A stretch of DNA of 64,000 nt from Mytilus galloprovincialis. Taxonomy: Eukaryota; Mollusca; Bivalvia; Mytilida; Mytilidae. Shown in pieces: positions 1 through 11,217 of this stretch. Both the position numbers and the translations under genes were made by a program. Position 1 is the first letter of the stretch, and each line of letters starts with the position of its first letter. The stretch spans positions 58,991,560 through 59,055,559 of the forward strand of contig NC_134839.1 in assembly GCF_965363235.1 (NCBI RefSeq), written 5' to 3'. The notes under the pieces are model-generated. The model saw nothing but the letters and a program-made list of their open reading frames with translations, ran no database searches and had not been told where the DNA came from.

Positions 1-250
1 ATCCATCTGCGTCCTTTGTTTAATATTCACATGGACTCTAGTTGTTTCACTTGGCACTTACTAATAATTCATAAGTGAAACAGATTCTACCAGTTAAACC
101 TGGTTGACGTCAATATTTATTCTTTCTTTGTAATTAAAAATAACAAAAATGCCTTGCAAATCTTGCATTTTGAAAATTAAATTAATGGAGGGGTGTGGTA
201 GAATCTATAATTATAGCAGAAAAAATATCTATGTGTTACAATAACTGTAG

Positions 251-3200
251 GTTTGGAACATGAAGGCTTATACAGAATAGCAGGTTTACATGACGAAGTG
301 GAAACTATCAGAATGGAGTTTGATAAAGGTATATTTTATATTCATTTTAAAAAGAAAATGGTATGCATTGTTAATAGGTTATAGTGCATTCAATTATTTT
401 AATATGTTATGAAATTTTAAATAATTTGGCCCATTTTGCACATCTGATGCAGTGAAATTGGTAAATTTATTGCTATAATATGCATTGTAAAACCAATTTT
501 ATGTCCCAGTTATTGGTTTGATATAATTTGACAGAAGCTATGAAAGGCATCACAGATAAAAAGTTTCAGATGTTATATGTATCATAAAGCTTTAAGTCTC
601 ACCAAATTTGGGGTCATACATTACCAATAAAAAACATCAGAATTGAGTTTAAATGTTAAGGAAAAAATTGCCAATAAATAACATTCGAATTCAGGTTATA
701 TGATATAGAAATATTGTTTTTAAATACAACTATATTTTGTTTTAGATCTTGAAAAGACAGATATTAGTGAAGCTAGATATGATGACATCCACAGTTTAAC
801 CAGTGTACTAAAACTATATTTCCGTCTTTTACCCATACCACTAGTTACTTTTGATGCTTATAAAATTTTACTGGATGCAATAAGTGAGTTTATTATATAT
901 TTAGGAGTAAATACAGATAAATTGTATGTGTAATACAATCAATGGCAAGCGTGCTGTATCAGCCACCCATGATGATATCGATATCAACACGGTTGCAAAA
1001 GCTTTATCACACCTTTAATCTGTATGACGTCATGTCATCGATTGCAGTCACAGTTGCACTGAAGGCTTTATCAAAACCCTAACCTGTATGACGTCATGTC
1101 AAACTTTCTTATCTGTATAACATAATGTCAGATAAAAAGAACATCTACTTCAGGTATATGTATATAATAAAGTGTATATGATATGGCTTTTTCAATATCA
1201 CACACTGTATCAACCCTCAACCAATATAATCCCTCGAGCAGAGTTCTTGGGATTATATTGGTGTCTCGGGTTGATACGGATTCGATATTGAAAATGCCAT
1301 ATGATATTCTCTATATATAAAATGCTATAAGTTCAATTGTAAATTAATATATTTCAATATAAAATAGGACTAAAAATTGCTGGGGATTCATTTTAAGAAG
1401 GCATTTTCTAGCTGTGATCACCGTGTAATCTAAAAAAAGACTGAGATCTACATCTATATCTTTATTCTTTATCTGTAGTAGGGAATAATGGGAATTCATA
1501 TCACAGAAAATAGTAGAGAAAAGAGGTTTCCAGCTAATAAATGGTGTGATGAAGATTCATATTGTCGAGGAATTCACTATGCCATTGTTATTATTTCACT
1601 GTGCCTAAAGCCAAGGTCATAGTTATTATTACTACATCTACATATATCGTAAGCTATACTGTGGATTTGTAGTAAGAATTAATAACAACAAAATAAGAGA
1701 GCAGAAAGAGGTTTTCCAGTAAATATTTCAAGAAGCTTAAACAAAATCTCTGATAAGTTTAATAATCAGAAATTTGTGTATATATAACAATATATGTAAT
1801 ATTGAAAATAATGTTATCTTTTATAGAATACAGTGATTTAAGAAGTCAAGATCAGTTGTCTAAAATTAGAGAAGCTTTGTCTAAACTACCTCCTGCCCAT
1901 TATCAAACTCTCCGATATTTATTGGCACACCTTGTCAGGTAAGGCATGAGAACATATTAAGAAATTTCAAATAATTTTTGTATGGAAATGAAATAGAGTA
2001 CTCTTATATTATTCACTAAAAAATAAGGAGATGTGGTATGATTGCCAATGAGACAACTAACTACCAAATTCAAATGAAGTGGATGTGAGCAATTATAGGT
2101 AACTGTTAGGCCTTCAACAATGAGAAAACCCATACAGGAAGGTTGATTCGGACATGGAAATATGAAACAATTCAATTTAGAAAACTAACAGCCTAATTTA
2201 TAAACAATTCAAAACGATATATGAAAAACAAATATTACAAATATGAACTAATGACAACCAAAGAACTACAGGCTTCTGACATGGGACAGTCACACCTACC
2301 AAAATGTGACAGGGTTAAACATGTTTGTGTGTGCTCACCCCTCCCCTAACCTGCCACAATGGTGTAACAGTACAACATAAGAACAAACTATAAAAATTAG
2401 TTGAAAATGTTTATTAATTGTTAAGGTAAAGTAGTAAGGCCAGGGTTTTTTAATTTGTTGGTTTACGGATTTTCCCCATGAAAAAGTCGGGTCAATTGGT
2501 TGGAAAAAAAAAATAAAATAAAAATCTCTCAAGACAGGAAATAATGCAAAAAAAAATATATATTTCACCTTTGTACAATATGTTTGGTTTGGTATTTGAT
2601 CATAATTTCTTATACATTAGAAATATTATTGCTCAGCTGCCATAAACATCACAGGACATCATCTAATAATTTTCTCTGAAAAAAAGGGGTATGTGTCCAC
2701 AGACAAAGACGAAATTAAATCGTCATATCACAAACGTTGCCCTTGATAAATTTCTTGAAATTTGGTGGTTAATGATCTTCAAACACGAAAACTGATATAG
2801 AAAAAAAGTAAAAACGTCATACTAAAATAAGTTTCAACACATATGTCAAAAACGTAATAGACTCGTCCACTGGAAAAACAAAGATATTGAGTTCATCAGT
2901 TGTCTTGTCTTGTCTTGATGTCATGAATTCCTGTTTTTTATATCCAAATTGATGATTTTTTTTTTATTATCAATGACACAAGACTGAAGAAAATTCCAAA
3001 GGACTTGTTTTAATTAAGTTCTTCAACTTAACGTCTTCCACAGTTTGACAAGTTCATTCTCCATTTTTTTTCTATCTTACGGAATGATGACAAATATGGG
3101 AAACGAACTTAATGTGTAATGGGTTTTAAACACAGGTTTCGTTCCGCAATATTATTTGCGTAAACGACATTTCAAGGTCAGTTATGATTGATTTGTCTAT

Positions 3201-3734
3201 TTTTAGACATGTAAATTTGAAGTTTTAGTTTTCACAACAGAAAGTGTTATCAATTCCGCAAAATAATGCATTTCATTTCATAAAAAAAGGATATTTTATT
3301 TATTATTTAGAGATAAATTCTTTTGTTAGGGTCGGAGGGAATAAAAAAGCATGAAAAGTCAATTTTATATTTATTCTGCAAATCGGCAAAATCGTGTCGG
3401 CGGATCCGTTTACCAACAAATTAAAAAATCAGGGCCTAATATATATATTTAAAAAAAAAAACGGCAATAACTGCTGACATTAATTGACTTTTAATAATTT
3501 AATTATAGAGTTACAGAGAAGAAACCAAAGAATATGATGGGACCTGACAATCTAGCAATAGTATTTGCTCCAACTCTAATGAGAAGTCCAGAAGCAGATC
3601 CCTTTGTCAGTTTACTGTCAGCTGGCCATGAACAAAGATCAATAGAAGTCATGATATCATGTTACAGAGACTTGTTTGGCAGAATTAGTACACAACAAAG
3701 TGTTAACGAACATAGACTGGTAGATCATGTGTAG
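251..3734 (+). CDS. CHN: Chimaerin-type Rac GTPase-activating protein, C-terminal four exons (partial gene)
   Basis: Coding exons read at 251-328, 746-883, 1827-1938 and 3509-3734, with AG/GT borders and continuous phase, ending at TAG 3732-3734; the gene begins left of the window. The 184 residues form nearly a whole RhoGAP domain. The first exon carries GLYRIAG, whose Arg is the catalytic arginine finger. Later blocks KLYFRLLPIP, LPPAHYQTLRYL and NLAIVFAPTLMR are RhoGAP hallmarks that match chimaerins (CHN1/CHN2) better than other RhoGAPs I remember. In that family an SH2 and a diacylglycerol-binding C1 domain precede the GAP domain, and the protein switches off Rac downstream of receptors at the membrane. 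Those upstream domains are outside the window, so the chimaerin assignment rests on GAP-domain similarity. The reading frame is intact. A short tail after the domain ends HRLVDHV. Confidence 0.88.
931..1310. repeat. Direct repeat with CRE-like palindromes followed by a long hairpin (intronic)
   Basis: Inside a chimaerin intron, two units about 64 bp apart begin GCTTTATC at 1001 and 1065, and both contain ATGACGTCAT, a perfect CREB/ATF-type palindrome. They are followed by an imperfect inverted repeat (about 1177-1228 against 1252-1307; arms contain CAATATAATCCC and GGGATTATATTG) around a short loop. The arrangement suggests a non-autonomous mobile element rather than host regulatory DNA. Confidence 0.55.
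2025..2410 (+). repeat. R4 interspersed repeat copy in chimaerin intron
   Basis: Begins with AAGGAGATGTGGTATGATTG and runs through CCAATGAGACAAC to AACAGTACAACATAAGAAC. The same family recurs at 38490-38740, 59210-59380 and 22390-22745 (inverted), with short traces elsewhere. I recall it as very common in mussel DNA; its class is unresolved and no coding capacity is seen. Confidence 0.65.
2436..3439. mobile_element. Non-autonomous DNA-transposon-like element with terminal inverted repeats of about 35 bp
   Basis: The left end (2436-2470, AAGGCCAGGGTTTTTTAATT onward) is the inverse of the right end (3404-3439, ending AAAAAATCAGGGCCTA), with a few mismatches. The 0.9 kb interior has no reading frame of note. 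Length, inverted ends and lack of a transposase fit a MITE-like element inserted in the last chimaerin intron. A target-site duplication could not be made out. Confidence 0.6.
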
Positions 3735-3743
3735 AATTTCATA

Positions 3744-3960
3744 CAGTTCAAAACATAAAACATGTCAATTGTAACAGTTCATGTAACGGTTCATGCAATG
3801 CACTGTTTATACAGTTCACAACATGGAACATGTGATGTGTAACGGTTCATGCGATGCTCTGTTCATACAGTTCACATAATGGAACATCTCATGTGTAACA
3901 GTTCATGCAATACTCTGTTCTTAAAGTTCACAACATGTGGGTCATGTTATGTTCATACAA
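3744..3960 (+). repeat. Short tandem repeat just after the chimaerin stop
   Basis: Four imperfect units begin (C/A)AGTTCA at 3744, 3812, 3868 and 3924, so the period is 68 then 56 and 56. Each unit carries a TAACGGTTCATGC-like block. It lies in the presumed 3' UTR. Confidence 0.65.
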
Positions 3961-6600
3961 TTATCTTTGTTCTTACTAAGTTACATTGTATGTAACAAGA
4001 TATATCTGATCATAGACAATTTATCAGTACATATTTAAATTAACAAGGTCAAAGTGCCATATATCAATGATTTAGATTATTTTACCACCTGTTTAGAATG
4101 TATAGTGATTGTTGTATCTGTTTGTCACCATTTCTGTGTCCACAATTTTTTTTCAATAACTACTAACCAGATTTTAGATTTCATTGGAAATTCATTGAAA
4201 ATTTTAACTTATTCAAAACCGAATGGTAATTTGCATCTCTTTATATTTATCCAGTTACTGGTATGATTACTACAATTTCCATTTTGTAAATTATGGTTAA
4301 TAATGCCATAAACAATTATAAGTTCTAGCTTTTTTCTATCATTGGTATTTGATGATTTTTTCTTGCATGAGTTTTTTTTTCCTTTTGCTACCATGCATTA
4401 ATAGAGTAATACATAAAGGACAAAGACATTTTACGAACTTATGGACAACGAGATTGTACGATATATTTTTTTGTATCAATTATTTAATGTAAATTAACTA
4501 GCACTGACAAATTTAAGTTACATATGACTTACATTACATGGATATTAAAAAAACGATATACTTGACAGCATTATTTATAGACCAGTAATTGTTCACTCAT
4601 ACATTTTGTATTTGCACAGTTTATATAATCTTTGTATCAGCATTTTCCTTTTTGTCTTCAGACCATGTGAAAAACTTGACCGAAAAAAAAAATGTTTTGT
4701 TTCAATAGGATAAGGGTTTTGTTAGGAAAGCTTTAAGTTCAATCTGTTTTCATGATTTACATTCTTCACATTAAAGACACCATGAAGCCAAATATATTAA
4801 TGATTGCATAAAGATGTTAGACCACATCACTACTTATAAAGGATTTCCTATCATTCCTTATACATTTCTTTCAATCATTTAAACAGGTTTAATGCATTTT
4901 TCTTGTGTGGAATATTTCTTCTATCAGTAGAATAAAGTAAATTATTGATAATTATAATTAAATCAGTTTATATCTTTATTTAAACTAAATTGTTTGCATG
5001 AATGAGTATTCTTTACATTATTTAAGTGTATTATCCCTTAATAGAGATATGAAAAATTATATTGTAAGGTCGGGTGAATACATTATGTATATTATTAATT
5101 ATATATTTATAATTATCTTGTAACCATGACAACATGCAAGTGAAGCTGAATCCTTTAATAATCAGTTTGATGCTGTTGATTATTATAAACTTAAGAAGAA
5201 TTTCAACTTCCCTGTAATTTGACCTTAAATATGATTTTGGGATTCTTATTATTTGAATAAAATATGGATTTTCACGCTACAAACCTGAATATAGATTTAA
5301 GACAAATTATTTTTCTGTTGATATTGATTGAATATTTTATAAAAGGAAAATGCAACATGATGAAAATCACGTTATTCCGTGAAATTGATATTATAGATTA
5401 TTGAAAAGCTATTACCCTTACCCCTATTACTGTGTTAAAAAAAGTTAAAAAAATTTCTAAAAATCTCTTTTGACAGCACCCCAGTTTTTATTATATAACT
5501 AAATCCAATTAGCATGAAAAGTTGAAATAAATACATTGCTAGGTCTATTTTTCATGGTAAATTAAGAAGAGGAAAGACATTTCAGTATTGTTTTAAATCG
5601 CAAATAAATGAAAACCTTTTTAATTTGCTTCAGTCAGTGATACAATCGTTAAGATTTTTATTTTAAATGGCAGCTTTTCTCAGGGTTTTGTAGCAATAGT
5701 TCATATTTGGTTTAGCAAAATTATCAAGAATGATTTCTGCTCATTGATCTAGTAGTCACATTGTATTATTTGATTTCATATTGCTTATATGAAATACAGT
5801 TTATTTAGATTTGCTTATATTTTATTTAAGTTCCAAAAATATAAAAAGCTTCAAGACTAGAAATTATAAATTTAGGTTTGATTAAATTTCTTAGAAGATA
5901 TCTTTTTACTTTTTGCATAATGTCATCAGAATTGGAACAAAATCTGTAATATGATAGTATAATGTGTTAACAGCATGACAAAATTTGTTAAAATGGGTGT
6001 ATTATTTCCCTTTATTTAGCCACCCTCCTTTTCCCCTATTATTTATTAGTTTATTGTAGATTTTCTAACTTTAGGCTTTAAAGTACATAGTTTAAATAAA
6101 ATTTCATCATGTTTTCCATTTCAACTGTTAGTTTGTTATTTTGAAACGTAACCCTTTGTGTTCCCCCCCCCTCCCCCCAAAAGAAAGTACTAATACCCTC
6201 ATCACTAATGTCCAGTTTACTAGCATTATTTATTTTATGACTAATATATCCATTAATTTTATATAAATTTCATGGCCATTTCTACTTACATATTTAATAT
6301 TTTCTTATTTTATACTTTTTGAAGGATGTTATACTAATTTTTCTATTGTTTTTTTTTTTTTTTTTTCCATATCAAAGGTCTTGGAACAGGGCTTGGAGAA
6401 AGTATAATAGTTGGGGTTTGGTCTCCACCATTATCAGTCCAAAATCTTGAAAAGTTGTAATTAAATTGTAAGCTTCTATATGTTGATTCATTTGTTTCAT
6501 TAAGCCTGCTATCCTTGTGCTCCAGTCTAGAATTTTAATATATTGAAGGACTTTTTGTCTTATTTTAAAAATATGCTTTAAAATGTGAAAATATTCGAAT

Positions 6601-6666
6601 TAGCTCTCGCCGTGATATAGCCTTTTTGTGCTAATGCGTCGTAAAGCAACCAACAATCAATCAATC
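6601..6666 (+). repeat. Fragment resembling a mollusc SINE 3' end
   Basis: CTCTCGCCGTGATATAGCC, then a TGTGCTAATGCGTCG block and a short CAATCAATCAATC tail, resemble the 3' end of tRNA-derived SINEs that I recall from bivalves. No tRNA-like head is visible upstream, so this would be a 5'-truncated copy. Confidence 0.4.
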
Positions 6667-8080
6667 TTTGTGCTCCTTTTTACAAAAGTCTTTACTGACT
6701 AGATTTAGCTTACTGAATTTAAATAGGGTTGCAATTAGATATCATGTTTATAAATTATCCATAAGGGGATTTAGATAAAATCACAATTAACATTTTTTCT
6801 TACATCAATTTAGAAAATTTAGCCAAAATTTCATTATAGTGAACATTGCAATGAATGCTTCAGGATGAATAAAAGTTGAAATTCTGATTTGATAGCATTA
6901 TTTATATTCAGAAGTTACTGAAATGGCATTAACTTATCTCATAATTTTATATTTCCTTCTAATATCCCATTTATAGATGCAAACACAATTTTCTAAATAT
7001 ACAAGAAAAAAACTTTATACATGATATTTCCAGCTACTAAAATAAAGTAGCAGCTTCACTCCATTGGGAATGTGTTTACAGTTTGAAATTCAATTTTACA
7101 AAGTCCTTATAAAAATCAACTAGTATTGTATATAATGAGTAGTGAAACAAAAGATGGTAGGGATTGGGGAAACAAAATCCATTTAATACTTTGATCATGA
7201 AAAATTACAAATAGCTTGTCTTAGAATTTTGCTGGCACTATTAACAATTATATTTTGTTAAGTCACTTGTTGTATTATTTGTCACTGTCTGATCCCAAGA
7301 TAAGTTTTACTGTCATTATCATTTATGTCAATTATGATAAATAAAAAAGTTAATGGTCGAAAGCAATTTTTTTTTTAAATGATTTTTGTATTTTGACTTG
7401 AAAGATGGAAATAATCTGCTAGGAGTCCTCTTCAAGAGTCTTTGTTTTAAAAGAGATTTTTTACAAAACTTAGACTGTGTAAACGAAGAAGTTTATAGAT
7501 AAACTTAGCTTTCATTATCTGATATATATGCATATGTTTTCAATTAGTAGCATGTAAAAGATTTTCATTTGTTATTTTGAAGAAGATATTTTTATCCTTG
7601 TATGCTTGTTCACCTTGTTGCTTTTTTTACTTTCTGACTATAGACTAGTTAGTCTACAATGAAATTAGATTGAATATGATGTAATTTGTTGATTGTGTAG
7701 AATATCTCAATTTTTTAATGGAACATGAGAGGGTCCATTATTCCAATGCAATATTCCTGATCCTTATAAATGAAAATTCAAAAAATTAGTTGAGAAGAAA
7801 TAAATCAGTTTTGGTTCAGTTATTCACCATTTGACTCTAGAATAAACTCAATGACAAAGGTAATGTAAACATCAAAATGAAATTGAGGAAGTTTATCATG
7901 TTACAAGGAATCTTTCCTGAAATATTTAATACATGAATAATATTTTTAGTGCACATTTGACCTCTTTTCAACACATTAATTAAGAATCGCCATTACTCAT
8001 CACGCATACGTTTATTAAAATACTCTCAAGCACCTAAATAACGATTTTCAACTGGTTCTGAATTGAATTAAATTCCTGAA

Positions 8081-8250
8081 CAATGAATAAGATACTAGTA
8101 GTGACAATGAATAAGATACTAGTAGTGACAATGAATAAGATACTAGTAGTGACAATGAATTAGATACTAGTAGTGACAATGAATTAGATACTAGTAGTGA
8201 CAATGAATTAGATACTAGTAGTGACAATGAATTAGATACTAGTAGTGACA
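8081..8250 (+). repeat. 24-bp minisatellite, seven units
   Basis: Seven near-identical 24-bp units (GATACTAGTAGTGACAATGA plus four bases). The first three carry AATAAG and the last four AATTAG, so the array appears to have grown from two founder variants. Every unit contains the palindrome ACTAGT. The repetitive open frame on the opposite strand is a by-product of the period being a multiple of three. Confidence 0.9.
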
Positions 8251-11217
8251 TATGAGTTTGCATTTCCCTTTAGTATCTTCGCCCCTCTTTTTCAGTCTTT
8301 CAGCCGAAATACCTGAACAATAAATTAGATATTAGTTGTCATTTTCAGTCTTTCAGTTTATTTTCAGACATTTTCACTGCAGTTAATTTAGTACTAAATA
8401 CACACCTAATTATTATGTCAATTAGTTATGTTGCCTACGTTAAGAGATTAATGAGGCTGTTGTTACCTCTGCTAACGGATTTCTACATGTGCTGATATCT
8501 TGTAATATAACATCTAAATTGACTTGAAATGAAATGTCTAAGCAGTGTTTAGTATTGTGCATGCAAAATGTCTGAATAACAGATGCATTTAACACTGTAA
8601 AGTCAGGCATTTCAGATCATGTTTAAATCAATATGTCTTCTTCAGTCAAAAGTTCATTTTCCTTTGAATGCTAATGATAGATCTGTTATTTTTGTCACCT
8701 GTTAAGTTTACTCACTGTAGGTTATTTATATATTTTGTGTTGTTGACTATTTTTTTTTACTGGTGAAAACAATTTTTTTTAAGATTGTTTAAGATTGTTT
8801 TATTATTTCCTTTTAGAGAAAAACAGGATTTGAGTAAATGTCTTTCATGCTGTGTAATATTTTGATTTTTTTTTCAGTTTACTGCTGTTATGTAAACATA
8901 TATACTCTGCAAATGCTACTTTGAAAGGGGCATTTCATTTTTTGAAAGTGAATATTCATTTGATGTTTGATAAGGTGCTTGATCAGAACTGGTTTGCGGT
9001 ATTAAATATTTTAGAAGAAAATAAATCCATGATGTTTTGATCTTGAACACTTCAATTTAATATCTTATTAATGAAAGACAATCTGATTTTTTGGGCGACA
9101 AATAGGTTCAACATAAAAGTTTGCCCCTTCAATTAGTGAAGAATTACACAGACATATATGATAGAATAACATCATCTTATTTACATTTGAAGATTGTATA
9201 ACCCAATTGTGTTAAATAATAATTAAGATCTGCTAAACAATGTTGCTTCATAAATTTTTGTGATTTACCAAATTTTTGATGGTTTCGTAGGTAGAGCAAA
9301 ACATCGAATTTGAAAAGACTTTGAAGTACAGATTTTTAGTTGCCATAGAAGTAATTTTAAGTTGTCATGAAATAAGCAAATCATTAATCTCAAAATTAGG
9401 TAACCTTATTTCTTTTCCTGCCACAAACCAAAGAAATAAATTAATCAATGGTACAAAAAATGTGTATCAAAATAAACGCATCATATATTGCTGCTATTGT
9501 GGCTGACTTTAATAATTGTTTTAAGTTTGTGATGAGGTAAAAAAATCATACATATCTGTGTTTTAACTTTAACCTTCTTTATGCAGTTGAAATGATTTTC
9601 CTGTTGTCTTGATACTATTGCCAGCTATATTCTCTTTTAAAGACTTTTTGTCGATTATGTAGAGAAACTTATTTTAGTATCTCTGCCATGAAATTTTTCT
9701 TTATGTGCAAAACTTTTCTATTATATAATCGAAAAAAAAAACTGACAATTGGTTTCTGGTTGAAAGTTTTTGGCATTGACAATCATACATCTTACTAAAG
9801 CTTTACTTGTGTATGATTTAAAACTATATGATAGTGGAAATGACAGGGAAAGAATTTTCTGATCAAACAAATACCGTTTCTGTTTGGTATTTGGCTATTA
9901 GTAATAAAAAGAAGCCATCATTCTCAAATTCAACGGTGTCTCATTTTTCATTTACTAAAACAAACTTGAATGCTCTTATTTTCCCTATTGAAACAAGTTT
10001 TTAGAATACTTTTTTATGGTTTTGTTGCAATAGATTTCATTTCACTCAATATAATTATAACAATTTAGTTTTAAGATGTATATTTAGAAACTTAATAGGT
10101 GTGCATGATTTTCATTAATGCTATAAATTTGATATTGAATACAAGAGAAACTGAAGAAGAATTCATTGAAATAAAAACATTAGAAAAGTACATCACATGA
10201 AACTTTTTTTCATGAATTTATAGTTTCTATTACTGCAACATCACATTGTGCTGGTCATGATGTTATCAACATAAGATGATATTCCTAAATGTATAATGCA
10301 TGTAAAGATATAATTGTTGAACGTCTTTTTTTGCTGTACAATGAAAGAAACATTTATGCTTTCATTTACTTGTGGATTTATACCTTAATTATTATTGTTG
10401 TTTTATAAGTACCAAATACATATGATATTGTGGAAGTAAATTGTTTTGTAATAATAAAATTTCATTTTCACTCAGTTGTTACTTGTTTTTAAAGGGAAAG
10501 GGGAGATAGCAAACTAAATACTGCCTTAAATAAATGAAAAAATTAAAGCTCTATCTGAAAAAGAAACTTATTTAACTGTTCTGTAGTAAATTAGCAATTG
10601 AACCTATCCATTAGTTGTCAGTTGGTTTTACAGACGTCATATATCTATATTACTGCTATTCATTTTTATGACCCTGACACTTAGTTGATGGTCATGCATA
10701 GCTACTAAAAGGATATGTGAGGCATACGTCAATGAAATTGCTACCCAAAGAAAAGAAAAAAACAAGATATCACAACACAGTCCTCAACAATAGATAGATG
10801 GTTACATGACATGTTAAGCTGTAAATTGAGCATTATCTGTTAATCTGAAGACTTAAAGTATGTTTTTCTAATCTTTACGCTCACTTATTTATTGAAGAGA
10901 CAATAAAGTTACCAAAGCCAAAGAGACATACAAACGTTGCTGACTAGTATTGATCGTCGTTCATTTACTTTCATGGGTTCATCTACCCTTATTCATGAAT
11001 TAAAAGGTAAATTGTATTATCATAGATATTTGATTTCGTGGTTAAGGTAAAGGATACATTAAAGCATATGCTTCACTGAATCTTAAAATTCGTGGTTCAA
11101 ATTTATCTTTTTATCCACGAAAATCGGTACCTCACAAAAAATAATAAATTCACAGTATAAGAAATTCATTGTCACTAGTAAGATTCAACAGGATCTAAAT
11201 ACCATATGGATTATTAT

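Larger units (their letters stand above)
3735..11019. other. 3' flank / 3' UTR of chimaerin and AT-rich spacer without genes
   Basis: About 7.3 kb with no credible exon on either strand. AATAAA signals at 4931 and 10453 are possible transcript ends; the second precedes a GT-rich stretch. The region also holds a C-rich tract near 6162-6178 and two tandem repeats listed separately. Nothing else is supported. Confidence 0.6.

Noticed and set aside
8048-8263. 71-codon frame with repeated SLSLLVSN
   Set aside because: Translation of a 24-bp minisatellite.
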